Source: Actinacidiphila epipremni (GTDB taxonomy: Bacteria; Actinomycetota; Actinomycetes; Streptomycetales; Streptomycetaceae). From it: a stretch of 64,000 nt of DNA. This document shows positions 24,216 to 33,379 of this stretch, in pieces. The translations under genes and the position numbers were made by a program. Each line of letters begins with the position of its first letter. Position 1 is the first letter of the stretch. The notes below the pieces were generated by a model that saw only the letters and a list, made by a program, of their open reading frames with translations, searched no databases and was not told the origin of the DNA. The DNA lies in assembly GCF_012034175.1 (NCBI RefSeq), contig NZ_JAATEJ010000019.1, forward strand, positions 1 through 64,000, written 5' to 3'.

Positions 24216-26462
24216 ATGTCCGCAACAGCTCAGGTTCCGCCGCCCGATACGGGTGACCGGGCGGTGGCCGTCACCGGGCGGCTGGCGCGGGTGGCGCGCT
24301 TACTGGTCGGGCGGCGGCGGGTGGCGCTGCTGGTCGTGGCGTTGGTCGCCGTCATTGCGGCGGTCGCCGGCGGGGGTGTGGAGGGCATGCTGTCCAGCGG
24401 CGGGTACACCCCGCAGTCGGCGCAGTCCGTCAGTGCGGACCAGGTGCTGGCGCAGCGGTTCCATGCCGGGGCGCCCGACCTGATCCTCGTCGCGCATACG
24501 GACGCCGGGGTGTCGGACGCCGCGGCCGTACGGGCCGGGGAGGCGTTGACGGAGCAGGCCGCGAAGGCCCAAGGCGTCGTCTACGCACGGTCGTTCTGGT
24601 CCACCGGGGACGCCACGCTGCGGTCCGGGGACGGCGACACCGCGCTGGTGCTGGTCAAGCTCGCCGGTGACGAGGACGCCGCCTACCACCGGGCGCATGA
24701 CCTCACGCCGGTGCTGGAGGGCCGGCACGGGCCGCTGAACGTCCGGGTGACAGGGCTCTCGCAGGTCAACTCCGAGGCGGACGACCAGAGTTCGAAGGAC
24801 CTCACGCGGGCCGAGCTGCTGGCGGCGCCGCTGACGCTGCTGATCCTGCTCGCCGCGTTCGGCTCGCTGCTGGCTGCGCTGCTGCCGGTGCTGGTCGGCG
24901 TCGTCGCGGTCCTGGTGACGTACGCGATGCTCGCCGGGCTCGCGCAGGTGACGTCGGTGTCGGTCTTCGCGCTCAACATCACGACCGCGCTGGGCTTCGG
25001 ACTGGCCGTGGACTACAGCCTGTTCCTCATCAGCCGCTACCGCGAGGAGCTGGCCGCGGGCCGGGACGTGACGGAGGCGGTCGCGGCGGCCGTCCGGACC
25101 GCCGGGCGTACCGTGCTGTTCTCCGCGCTGACGGTCGCGCTGTCGCTCGCGGCGCTGCTGGTCTTCCCGCTGTACTTCCTGCGCTCGCTGGCGTACGCGG
25201 GTGTGCTGGTGGTGATCCTCGCCGCGGTGGCCGCCCTGGTCGTGCTGCCGCCGATGCTGGCCGTCATCGGGCGGCGGATCGACCGCTGGGACGTCTTCGC
25301 GCCGCTGCGCCGCCGGCTGCCGGGGGCGCGCGGGCCGGAGCAGGGGGTGTGGCACCGTACGGCGATGGTGGTGATGCGGCGGCCGGTGGCCGTCGGCGGG
25401 GTGGTCGCGGTGGTGCTGGTGGCGCTCGCGCTGCCGTTCCTCCAGGCCCGGTTCGCGCTGATGGACGACCGGGTGCTGCCGCGGCACAGCGACGCGCAGG
25501 TCGCCGCCGACGTGCTGCGTACGCAGTTCCGTTCGGCGCAGACCGCGCCGGACGTGGTGGTGCTGCCCGATGTGGACGCCGCCGCGCAGGGGGCGTCGCT
25601 CACGGCGTACGCCGAGCGGCTCTCGCGGGTGCCGCACACCGTGCGGGTGGACTCCGCCGCGGGCAGCTTCGCCGGCGGGCGGCAGGTGGCGCCCGCGGCG
25701 GACGGGTACGTGGCGCCGCGGGGGGCCGGGACGTGGCTGTCGGTGCTCTCGGACGTGGACCCGTCCTCGGCGGCGGGCGAGCGGCATGTGCGGGCGGTAC
25801 GGGCGGTGCAGGCGCCGGGGGCGGCGCTGGTGGGGGGTGCGGCGGCGAGCCAGGTGGACACCAAGGACGTGCTGGCCGACCGGCTGCCGTGGGCGGGCGG
25901 CGTGATCGCCGCGAGCATGCTGGTGCTGCTCTTCCTGTTCTCCGGCAGCGTCGTCATCCCGCTCAAGCAGCTCGTGCTCAACATCCTGAGCCTGACGGCG
26001 TCCTTCGGGGCGATGGTCTACGTCTTCCAGGACGGCCATCTCAAGTGGCTCGTGGGCGACTTCGTGAGCACCGGGCGGCTCGAAGTGACCGTGCCGATCC
26101 TGATGTTCTGCGTGGCCTTCGGGCTGTCCATGGACTACAGCGTGTTCCTGCTGTCGCGCATCCGGGAGGAGTACCTGGCCACCGGGGACACGACGCGGGC
26201 GGTCGCCTTCGGACTTGAGCGCACCGGGCGGCTGATCACCGCGGCGGCGCTGGTCGTCGCGACGGTGCTGGGCGCGCTGGCGACCTCGCAGCTGAGCATC
26301 CTCAAACTGCTGGGCGCGGGGCTGGCGTTGGCGGTGATCGTGGACGCCACGCTGGTGCGCGGGCTGCTCGTGCCGGCGCTCATGCGGCTGCTGGGCCGGC
26401 ACAACTGGTGGGCGCCGGGGCCGCTGCGCCGGCTGCACCAGCGGATCGGGCTGACCGACTGA
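24216..26462 (+). CDS. MMPL/RND-family transporter
   Basis: A 748-residue polytopic membrane protein of the MMPL (RND superfamily) type, as in mycobacterial lipid exporters. One helix follows a short cytoplasmic N-terminus (VALLVVALVAVIAAVAGGG), then an extracytoplasmic loop. A five-to-six-helix block contains TALGFGLAVDYSLFLISRYREE, a second extracytoplasmic loop follows, and a mirror block contains FGLSMDYSVFLLSRIREEYL. The paired GxxxDYS/F motifs are the proton-relay signature. ATG 24216 follows GGGAGGA; longer frames upstream run through the 60-bp repeat and are not credible. Its place directly before the PigD/PigE-like cassette makes it a candidate exporter of that lipid-like product (inference). 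Confidence 0.9.
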   Translation: MSATAQVPPPDTGDRAVAVTGRLARVARLLVGRRRVALLVVALVAVIAAVAGGGVEGMLSSGGYTPQSAQSVSADQVLAQRFHAGAPDLILVAHTDAGVSDAAAVRAGEALTEQAAKAQGVVYARSFWSTGDATLRSGDGDTALVLVKLAGDEDAAYHRAHDLTPVLEGRHGPLNVRVTGLSQVNSEADDQSSKDLTRAELLAAPLTLLILLAAFGSLLAALLPVLVGVVAVLVTYAMLAGLAQVTSVSVFALNITTALGFGLAVDYSLFLISRYREELAAGRDVTEAVAAAVRTAGRTVLFSALTVALSLAALLVFPLYFLRSLAYAGVLVVILAAVAALVVLPPMLAVIGRRIDRWDVFAPLRRRLPGARGPEQGVWHRTAMVVMRRPVAVGGVVAVVLVALALPFLQARFALMDDRVLPRHSDAQVAADVLRTQFRSAQTAPDVVVLPDVDAAAQGASLTAYAERLSRVPHTVRVDSAAGSFAGGRQVAPAADGYVAPRGAGTWLSVLSDVDPSSAAGERHVRAVRAVQAPGAALVGGAAASQVDTKDVLADRLPWAGGVIAASMLVLLFLFSGSVVIPLKQLVLNILSLTASFGAMVYVFQDGHLKWLVGDFVSTGRLEVTVPILMFCVAFGLSMDYSVFLLSRIREEYLATGDTTRAVAFGLERTGRLITAAALVVATVLGALATSQLSILKLLGAGLALAVIVDATLVRGLLVPALMRLLGRHNWWAPGPLRRLHQRIGLTD

Positions 26463-26799
26463 GCCTCGGGCGGTGGCCCCGGAGGGTCCCGCAGGACCGT
26501 CCGCACGGGCGGCGCCGCGGGGCCCTCCGGGCATATAAGGGGCCCCTACGGGCGGGCTTGCGTTGCCCGTACGGACGGGTCCGCGCGGCCTTCCCGGGCG
26601 GTTCCGCTCCGCGCGCGGAGACACCCGTTGAACGGGCTTTACCTCCCCTTGACCCGCCTTCCGCTACCGCCGCGAACGGCTCCAGTAGACGTATAGACGC
26701 CGTGCAGAACCTGTGCAGTGCGGTCGGCACATACTTCGCCCTTGAACGACCATTTCGGGGACGCGGACGAGGCGACGGGAACGCACGCATGGGGAACCG
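26463..26799. other. Intergenic region before the ThDP-enzyme cassette
   Basis: A 337-bp gap. A 9-bp stem CCCGGAGGG/CCCTCCGGG (26478-26486 with 26523-26531) could terminate the MMPL transcript. Below 26600 the sequence becomes less GC-biased and should hold the promoter of the cassette. TTGACC occurs at 26649-26654, but no correctly spaced -10 element follows. Confidence 0.4.
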
Positions 26800-29283
26800 G
26801 TGTTGAGCACGGACGTGGAAGCGGAGGGCCCCGCGCCCTTCATGGTGGCGGTGGTGGGGAAGCGGCCGTGGTTCCACCAGGCGGTCGCGACGGCGCTGCG
26901 GGATCTCGCCGGGGACTCGGGGCGCCGGCTGGACTGCGGTGAAGTCCCGGTGCGGGAGGGGTCGTTCGACGAGCCGGCCTACGGGCAGGTGCTCGCCCGC
27001 TCCCGCCGGTTCCTGGACGCGGTGCTGCCCGGCGCCGCCTTCCGGCTGGTGCGGGCCGACTCGCTCACCGACCTCGGCCACGCTCTGGGCCGGCTGCCGC
27101 AACTCCCGGACGGGGAGCGGCCGGTGCTGGCGCTGGTGCTGATCGACGCCGCGGCGGCCGGGGTGAGCGCGGCGCCGCTGGACCGCGAACTCGACGCGGC
27201 GCTGGAGCAGTTGCGCAGCGACGTGGCCGGCGCGGCGGCCTTCGAGCCGTCCGGCTACTCCGTGGTGGTCTACGAGGCGGCCGGGCCGGACACCGTGCAC
27301 GTGGCCTCGCCCTTCACCCACCGCGTACTGCCCGAGCAGGCATGGGTGCTGGCCGGCGACGCCGTGTGCTGCCTCACCGACGTCCTCCAACTGCGCCAGG
27401 GCGCCGCCGCGTTGCGCGCCGCCTCCCGTACGACGGCCTCGGCGCTGGCCGCCGCGCTCGCCGGCTTCCTCGACGGGGAGGCCCGCGGCAGCTGGGGGCT
27501 GCACTACTACACCGGGTCGGCCGTCAGCGGGCTCATCGGCGACCTGGAGGAGCTGGCCGCGGCGTCCGGCAGCCCGGTGCTGCGCGGGCCCAGCGAACAC
27601 AGCCTGGCCTGCGGGGCGTTGGCGCGCTGGCAGGTGGACGGGGCGCCCGCGCTGATCGTGGCGACCAGCGGCATGGTCGACGAGTTCCGCGGCACCCTGG
27701 CCAATCTGCGCGAGGCCCGGGCCCGCGGCTTCATCGTCTGCGCCGACTCCCCGAGCGGCGCCTGGTTCCCCTTCCAGGGCACCGTGCACGCCGCCGAGGA
27801 CTCCCGCGAGGTGCTGCGAGCCCGCCGGCTGCCCTGCTTCTACCTCGACGACCCCGCCCGCCTCGCCGACGACCTGGCCGCCGCGTTCGCCGCGTACGGC
27901 GAGCACCGCGGCCCGGTGGTGCTGCTGGCCACGCCCGAGGTGTTACGCGTGCCCGCGCCGGCCGGGCAGCAGCAGCCCGAGCCCGCGCGGGCACCGCTCA
28001 CGGAGGTCACCGAGGACGCCCTCGCCCCCGTCATGGACCTCGTCAACGACGGCCCCACGCATGTCCTTTGGCAGTGCGGCGCCCTCGACGCCGAACAGCG
28101 CGGCCTGGTTTACGACATCGCCGCCGAGGCCGGTATTGCGCTGGCCGACTCGCTCACCCGCCCCGGCACCGTCGCCGGCCACCACGAGGGCCGCCGCGTC
28201 GAGGAGTACCTGGGCACGCTCGGCATGTACGGCTACTCCGCGCGCGTCCACGCCTTCCTGCACGAGGGCAGCCGGCTACGGCACCGCGACCGGCAGGCGC
28301 TGTTCTTCCTCAACAGCCGCATCCCCGAGGCCGCGACGCCCTTCGCACCGCGCACCCTGAAGCGGATGCTGCGCATCGTGCAGGTCACCCGGGAGGCCGC
28401 GCACCTGGCGCCCTTCACCGACCACCCCGTCCACGCCGACGGCACCGCCTTCCTCCGCGCGGTACGCCAACGCCTCGCCGTACCCGAGGAGTTGCGCGCG
28501 GCCCGGCGTGCCGCGATCGCCGCCACCGCGGACAGCCCGTCGGACGTCGTGCACCTGCTGCCGGTCGCGCCGATGAGCCCCAACTACTTCTTCCACCGCC
28601 TCGCCGCCGTCCTGGACGACCTGATCACCGCGCACGGCTACACGTACACCGGTGTCTTCGACGTCGGCCGCGGCGGACTGTCCGCGATCCGCAACCTGCC
28701 GCGTACCGGCCCCGGTTTCTCCGGCTGGTACGGCAGGGCGCTGATGGGCGACGCGCTGATGGCGGTGCCCGCGCTGGCGCTGACCCGGCAGGACAATGTG
28801 CTGGCCTTCGTCGGGGACGGGGCCGCCGCGCTGGTGCCCGACATGGTGCCGACGCTGGTCGAGCACATCTGCCTGGACGGGCGCCGCCCGGCCGGGAACG
28901 TCAGCGTCTTCCGGCTGGTCGACGGCGGCCACTCGGTCATCCGCACCTACCGCGAGGGCCGGGCCGGCGCCGCCTCGGCCCGGCAGACCCGGGTGCTGCA
29001 CCTGCTCGACGACGAGCGCGAGCAGTCCTTCGGGCCCGTCACCGTCAGCCGCCGCCGGCTCACCGACGTGGACGGCGACGCGCTGCGCGACCAGCTCACC
29101 CGGCCCTCCACCGTCAACCTCTACGACGTGCTGCTCGCGCACAACAACGAGGGCGACGGGCTGAGCCTGCTGTCCTCGCTCGGCTGGCAGCGCGACGAAC
29201 TGTCCGACCTGGCGCTCGCGATGGGCCCGCGCCCCCGCCCCGCCGCCGCCCGCACCACCCCGCGCCCTGGGAGCACACGGTGA
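26800..29283 (+). CDS. PigD-like thiamine-diphosphate-dependent enzyme
   Basis: An 827-residue ThDP enzyme with an extra N-terminal domain (about 1-215) before the PYR domain, the layout of PigD of prodigiosin biosynthesis and the actinobacterial homologue SeAAS. The activating Glu is E266 in GPSEHSLACGALA. The pyrophosphate/Mg motif is GDG (672-674) with its Asn at 700 (GDG-X25-N). PigD enzymes decarboxylate pyruvate and add the acetyl anion to an enal or enoyl group (Stetter reaction), giving a 3-acetylalkanal. GTG 26800 opens MLSTDVEAEG; ATG 26842 is an alternative. Its stop overlaps the next gene's GTG by four bases, and that gene encodes a PigE-like protein, which strongly supports the PigD reading. 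A different carboligase substrate remains possible. Confidence 0.78.
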   Translation: MLSTDVEAEGPAPFMVAVVGKRPWFHQAVATALRDLAGDSGRRLDCGEVPVREGSFDEPAYGQVLARSRRFLDAVLPGAAFRLVRADSLTDLGHALGRLPQLPDGERPVLALVLIDAAAAGVSAAPLDRELDAALEQLRSDVAGAAAFEPSGYSVVVYEAAGPDTVHVASPFTHRVLPEQAWVLAGDAVCCLTDVLQLRQGAAALRAASRTTASALAAALAGFLDGEARGSWGLHYYTGSAVSGLIGDLEELAAASGSPVLRGPSEHSLACGALARWQVDGAPALIVATSGMVDEFRGTLANLREARARGFIVCADSPSGAWFPFQGTVHAAEDSREVLRARRLPCFYLDDPARLADDLAAAFAAYGEHRGPVVLLATPEVLRVPAPAGQQQPEPARAPLTEVTEDALAPVMDLVNDGPTHVLWQCGALDAEQRGLVYDIAAEAGIALADSLTRPGTVAGHHEGRRVEEYLGTLGMYGYSARVHAFLHEGSRLRHRDRQALFFLNSRIPEAATPFAPRTLKRMLRIVQVTREAAHLAPFTDHPVHADGTAFLRAVRQRLAVPEELRAARRAAIAATADSPSDVVHLLPVAPMSPNYFFHRLAAVLDDLITAHGYTYTGVFDVGRGGLSAIRNLPRTGPGFSGWYGRALMGDALMAVPALALTRQDNVLAFVGDGAAALVPDMVPTLVEHICLDGRRPAGNVSVFRLVDGGHSVIRTYREGRAGAASARQTRVLHLLDDEREQSFGPVTVSRRRLTDVDGDALRDQLTRPSTVNLYDVLLAHNNEGDGLSLLSSLGWQRDELSDLALAMGPRPRPAAARTTPRPGSTR

Positions 29284-31811
29284 AATTCGGTTTCCTGGCC
29301 CACCCGATCAGCGCCGGCCACCGCAACCAGGTCCGCGGCATGGACCTGGTCAGCCGGCTGCTGGAGGACCAGCTCGGCACCGTCCGCGAGGACGCCCCGC
29401 GGCACCACGTGCGGCTGCCGCTGCTGTCGTCGGTGACCTCGGCGACCGGCGCGTACGCCACCGGCGACGTCCGCTATCTGCCGTACACCGCAGGGGAGTT
29501 GCTGCGGCTGCCGGGGACGGCGAAGGAGGTCGTGGCCGCGGAGGTGCTGGCGCTGCGGGAGGCGGGCGCGGACATCGTGGGGCTCGGCGGGGCGACGTCC
29601 ATCGTCGGCGACCGCGGGCTGTGGACGGCCGAGCACACCGGCATGCCCGTCACGAGCGGCAACTCCCTGACCACGTACGCCGCCCACCAGGCGCTGCTCA
29701 CCTGCGTGCGGCTGCTGGACCTGCCGGTGGAGAGCACCCGGGTCGTGGTCGTCGGCTACCCGGGCTCCATCGGCCTGGCGGTGACGCGGCTGCTGCTCGA
29801 CGACGGCTTCCCGCTGGACCTGGTGGCCCGGCGCGGCAACCGGGCGCCGGAGGCGCTGCTGCGGCACCTGGCGCCCGAGCAGCGGGCCCGGGTGGTGCTG
29901 CACGACGACATCGCCGAGTGCTACGACGGGCCGCGGCTGTACGTCACGGCGTCGTCCACGGGCGGGGTCGTGGACACCGCGCGGCTGCACCCGGGTTCGG
30001 TGGTCGTGGACGTGGCGCTGCCGCGGGACGTGGCCGCGCCGCCGCCGGCCGGGCGGGACGTGCTGGTCGTCGACGGCGGGCTCGTCACGGCGAGGGACGA
30101 CGTGGCTTTCGGCGACGGGTCCGTGCCGGGGCCGAGCCAGCAGCTCAACGGGTGCCTGGCCGAGACGATGGTGCTCGCGTTGGAGGGGCGGGCCGCGTCG
30201 TGCTCGCTGGGGCGCGACCTGGACATCGGCGTGGTGCGGGAGTTGGGTGCGCTGGCCGGGCAACACGGCTTCGTGCCCTCGCCGTTGGCGTCCTTCGGCC
30301 GGCCGCTCGCCGAGGAGGAGATCGCGCGGCTGGCCGTGCACCACGCCCCTTCGCGTACGGCCCGGGCAGGCGCGCAGGACGTGACCGCGGCGACGAAATG
30401 GCGCTTCCGGGAGCACGTCAACCCGCCCATGGCCAAGCTGTTCGCCGCCCACCACATGGACCGGGTCTTCACCTCGGCCCGCGGCTGCACCCTGACCACC
30501 GAGGACGGCACGGACTACCTGGACTTCGTCGCCGGCTACGGCTGCCTCAACCTCGGCCACAACCACCCCGCGGTGACCGGCGCTTTGCGCACGTTCCTGG
30601 ACGGCGGCGCGCCGACCTTCGTGCAGTACGTGTCGATGCCCGCGCAGACCGCGGAGCTCGCCGAGCGGCTGTGCGAGGTCGCGCCGCCCGGCCTGGAGCG
30701 GGCCTTCTTCAGCAACTCCGGTGCGGAGGCGGTCGAGGCGGCGCTCAAGCTGGCCCGTGCCGGTACGGGCCGGCGGCGGCTGGTCTACACGGCCAACAGC
30801 TACCACGGCAAGACGCTCGGCGCGCTGTCCGTCACCGGCCGGGACTCGCACCGGGCCGGCTTCGGCCCGCTGCTGCCCGACTGCGTCGAGGTCCCCTACG
30901 GCGACGTGGCCGCGCTGGCCGCGGTGATCGACGGGGCGGCGGCCTTCGTCGTCGAACCGGTGCAGGGGGAAGGCGGGGTGGTGCTGCCGCCGCCCGGATA
31001 CCTGCGCGCGGCACAGGAGTTGTGCCGGCGGGCCGGGGCGGCCTTCGTGCTGGACGAGATCCAGACCGGACTCGGCCGCACCGGCGCGATGTTCGCCGCC
31101 GAGCACGACGGGCTTGAGCCGGACGTGCTGTGCGTGGCCAAGTCGCTGTCGGGCGGCCTGGTGCCGATCGCCGTCACGCTGTCGCGCGCGGAGCTGTGGG
31201 ACCAGGCGTACGGCAGCAGCAACCGGGCGATGCTGCACTCGTCCACCTTCGGCGGCGGCAACTTCGCGGCGGCGGCCGGGCTTGCGACGCTCGACGCGCT
31301 GGAGGCGGAGAAACTGCCCGCGCGGGCCGCGGAGTTGGGCGCGCATCTGCGGGCCGGGCTGCAAGAGGTCGCCGGGCGCTACGACTTCATCCGCGAGGTG
31401 CGCGGGGTCGGGCTGATGAACGCGATCGAGTTCGACGGCGACTTCTCCGGCGCGGCCCGCTCGCTCGCCGACGAGCTGCTGACCCGGCTGCCGGGCGATC
31501 TGCACGCGCTGGTCGACTGGATGCCCGACGACGTGACCGACGCGATCCGGCACGCCGGCCGCACACTTGAGGCCACCCTCGGCGACCTGATGTGCCTGCG
31601 GTTCGTGCACGCGCTCGCCCGCGACCACCGCATCCTCACCTTCGTCACCGCCAACCACGGCCGCATGCTGCGCATCCAGCCGCCGCTCGTCCTGGACCGC
31701 GCCGAAGCCGACCGGTTCGTGGCCGCGACCGACGCCGTATGCCGCGAACTGGGCCTGCACGCGGGCCTCGCGGCCCGCACCGCCCGTACTCCCCGCCCCG
31801 CCCACTCGTGA
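29280..31811 (+). CDS. PigE-like fusion: acyl-ACP reductase domain plus class III aminotransferase
   Basis: An 843-residue bifunctional protein. Residues 1-345 match the cyanobacterial acyl-ACP reductase (aldehyde-forming) pattern: LGGATSIVGD (102-111), SGNSLTTYAAHQAL (126-139), NADPH loop VVGYPGSIG (157-165) and C292 in GCLAETMVLALEG, aligning with the AAR catalytic Cys. Residues about 385-835 are a complete class III PLP aminotransferase with NSGAEAVEAALK, NSYHGKTLGAL, LDEIQTGLGRTG (PLP Asp592) and Schiff-base Lys621 in CVAKSLSGG. This is the size and layout of PigE, which reduces an acyl thioester and aminates the 3-acetylalkanal that then cyclises to a pyrroline. It overlaps the ThDP gene (GTGA) and sits 11 bp before an ACP gene. 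Predicted product: an alkylamine or cyclic imine. Confidence 0.82.
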   Translation: MKFGFLAHPISAGHRNQVRGMDLVSRLLEDQLGTVREDAPRHHVRLPLLSSVTSATGAYATGDVRYLPYTAGELLRLPGTAKEVVAAEVLALREAGADIVGLGGATSIVGDRGLWTAEHTGMPVTSGNSLTTYAAHQALLTCVRLLDLPVESTRVVVVGYPGSIGLAVTRLLLDDGFPLDLVARRGNRAPEALLRHLAPEQRARVVLHDDIAECYDGPRLYVTASSTGGVVDTARLHPGSVVVDVALPRDVAAPPPAGRDVLVVDGGLVTARDDVAFGDGSVPGPSQQLNGCLAETMVLALEGRAASCSLGRDLDIGVVRELGALAGQHGFVPSPLASFGRPLAEEEIARLAVHHAPSRTARAGAQDVTAATKWRFREHVNPPMAKLFAAHHMDRVFTSARGCTLTTEDGTDYLDFVAGYGCLNLGHNHPAVTGALRTFLDGGAPTFVQYVSMPAQTAELAERLCEVAPPGLERAFFSNSGAEAVEAALKLARAGTGRRRLVYTANSYHGKTLGALSVTGRDSHRAGFGPLLPDCVEVPYGDVAALAAVIDGAAAFVVEPVQGEGGVVLPPPGYLRAAQELCRRAGAAFVLDEIQTGLGRTGAMFAAEHDGLEPDVLCVAKSLSGGLVPIAVTLSRAELWDQAYGSSNRAMLHSSTFGGGNFAAAAGLATLDALEAEKLPARAAELGAHLRAGLQEVAGRYDFIREVRGVGLMNAIEFDGDFSGAARSLADELLTRLPGDLHALVDWMPDDVTDAIRHAGRTLEATLGDLMCLRFVHALARDHRILTFVTANHGRMLRIQPPLVLDRAEADRFVAATDAVCRELGLHAGLAARTARTPRPAHS

Positions 31812-31822
31812 GGACCACACCT

Positions 31823-32116
31823 GTGACAACCGACGCCACCCCCGCGGACCTGCTGCGCAACCGCATCGCCGACGTGCTCGTCGACCGGCTCGGGCTGCTG
31901 CCCGAGGAGGTCGTGCCCGAGGCCCGCTTCAAGGAGGACCTCGGCATGGACTCGCTCGACATGGTCGAGCTGCTCACCGTCGTCGAGGAGGAGCTGGGCG
32001 AGCCGCTGGACTCCCCCGACGACACGCTGTCCTCGCTCGCCACGATCGGCGACGTCGCCGACTTCCTGCTCGCGCGCGGTGTCGCCGCCGAGGAGGCCCA
32101 GGAGGTCGGGGCATGA
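31823..32116 (+). CDS. Acyl carrier protein
   Basis: A 97-residue ACP. The phosphopantetheine site is the Ser in EDLGMDSLDMVELL (about residue 45), followed by the usual acidic helix III region. The GTG start is preceded by GAGGA within the PigE-like stop (GTGAGGACC). Its stop overlaps the ketosynthase ATG by four bases (ATGA), making ACP and KS an obligate pair. It likely carries the acyl chain that the PigE-like reductase domain releases as an aldehyde. A 4'-phosphopantetheinyl transferase is not encoded in this window, so it must come from elsewhere. Confidence 0.9.
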   Translation: MTTDATPADLLRNRIADVLVDRLGLLPEEVVPEARFKEDLGMDSLDMVELLTVVEEELGEPLDSPDDTLSSLATIGDVADFLLARGVAAEEAQEVGA

Positions 32117-33348
32117 GCGGGACGCGTGTCGTGGTCACCGGGCTCGGTCCCGTGACCACGATCGGCGTCGGCGCGGCGGACTTCCACCAGGCGCAGCTCA
32201 AGGGCGTCAGCGGGGTCGGGCCCATCACGCGCTTCGACGCCTCGGGGCTGTCCTCGCGGATCGCCGGCGAGGTGGAGCTGCCGGCCGAACTCGCCCCGAG
32301 CCGGCGGGAGGCGCTGGCCGCCGACCGGTGCACGCTGCTGGCGCGGGCCGCGGCGACGCTCGCGCTCGCCGACAGCGGGCTGGACCTGGCGGCGGAGGCG
32401 CCGGAGCGGTGCGGGGTCGTGGTCGGGACGGGCGCGGGCGGCCTGGAGACGTGGGAGGCCAACACGCGCACCCTCATCGCGTCCGGGCCCGGGCGGCTCG
32501 GGGCGCGCTTCATCCCGATGGCGATGAGCAACGCGCCGGCCGCGAGGATCGCCGTCGACCTGGGCCTGACCGGGCCGTGCTCGGCGGTCTCCACGGCGTG
32601 CGCGTCGGGGGCGGACGCGCTGGTGGCCGCGTACCAGATGATCGTGTGCGGTGAGGCGGACGTGGTGCTGGCCGGCGGTACGGAGGCGGCGGTCAACCCG
32701 CTGACGGTCGCCGGCTTCGCGCGGATGGGCGCGCTGTCGCGCCGCAACGACGCGCCGGAGCTGGCGTCGCGGCCCTTCGCCGCCGACCGGGACGGCTTCG
32801 TCCTCGCGGAGGGCGCGGCCGTCCTCGTCCTGGAGTCCGCCGAGCACGCCGCCGCGCGCGGGGCGACGGTGCTGGCCGAACTGCGCGGCTACGGCCGCTC
32901 GTGCGACGCCCACCACATCACCGCGCCGCACCCCGAGGGCGCGGGTGCGCGGCGCGCGCTCACCAACGCGCTGCGCTCCGCGGGCCTTTCGCCGGAGGAC
33001 GTCTCGTACGTCAACGCGCACGGCACGGGCACGCAGTTCAACGACGCCGCCGAAGCGCTCGCCCTCCAGGCGGCGTTGGGCCCGGCGGCGGGCTCCGTCC
33101 CGGTGTCGGCGACCAAGTCCATGACGGGCCACGCGCTCGGCGCGTCCGGCGCGATCGAGGCGGTGGCCTGCGTGCAGTCCCTGGTCCACCAGGTCGTCCC
33201 GCCGACCCTGAACCTCGACGACCCGGACCCGTCCGTCCCGCTCGCCCTGGTGGGGGCCGACCCGCAGGAGGTCCCGGTGACCGCCGTCCTCTCCAACTCC
33301 TTCGCCTTCGGCGGCCACAACGTGGTGCTGGCGTTCACGACGGTGTGA
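32113..33348 (+). CDS. FabF-type beta-ketoacyl-ACP synthase
   Basis: A 411-residue KAS II-like ketosynthase with an intact Cys-His-His triad: Cys in AVSTACASGADAL, His in NAHGTGTQFND and His in KSMTGHALGASG. It begins VVVTGLGPVTTIG. It stands alone, without a chain-length factor, unlike the KS-alpha/CLF pair at 45.4-47.9 kb, so it resembles fatty-acid or highly-reducing synthases more than an aromatic PKS. Partner reductases and dehydratases would have to be borrowed from fatty-acid synthesis. It is the last gene of the overlapping plus-strand cassette and is expected to extend the acyl chain on the upstream ACP. Confidence 0.92.
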   Translation: MSGTRVVVTGLGPVTTIGVGAADFHQAQLKGVSGVGPITRFDASGLSSRIAGEVELPAELAPSRREALAADRCTLLARAAATLALADSGLDLAAEAPERCGVVVGTGAGGLETWEANTRTLIASGPGRLGARFIPMAMSNAPAARIAVDLGLTGPCSAVSTACASGADALVAAYQMIVCGEADVVLAGGTEAAVNPLTVAGFARMGALSRRNDAPELASRPFAADRDGFVLAEGAAVLVLESAEHAAARGATVLAELRGYGRSCDAHHITAPHPEGAGARRALTNALRSAGLSPEDVSYVNAHGTGTQFNDAAEALALQAALGPAAGSVPVSATKSMTGHALGASGAIEAVACVQSLVHQVVPPTLNLDDPDPSVPLALVGADPQEVPVTAVLSNSFAFGGHNVVLAFTTV

Positions 33349-33379
33349 GGGGGGCTTCGCGGGCGGCTTGCGGGGCGGG

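Noticed and set aside
26641..26700. Promoter TTGACC with TATAGA
   Set aside because: The spacing is about 37 bp, far too long for a sigma-70-type promoter.
27342..29279. Extension of the PigE-like protein upstream across the ThDP gene
   Set aside because: The extension is the Arg/Pro-rich shadow of the ThDP enzyme; GTG 29280 gives the conserved acyl-ACP-reductase N-terminus and a GTGA overlap.
26800..31811. Full prodigiosin-type cluster
   Set aside because: No bipyrrole genes (PigA/F/G/H/I/J/L/M-like), no condensing enzyme PigC and no PigB-like oxidase are visible; only the PigD/PigE-like part is present.
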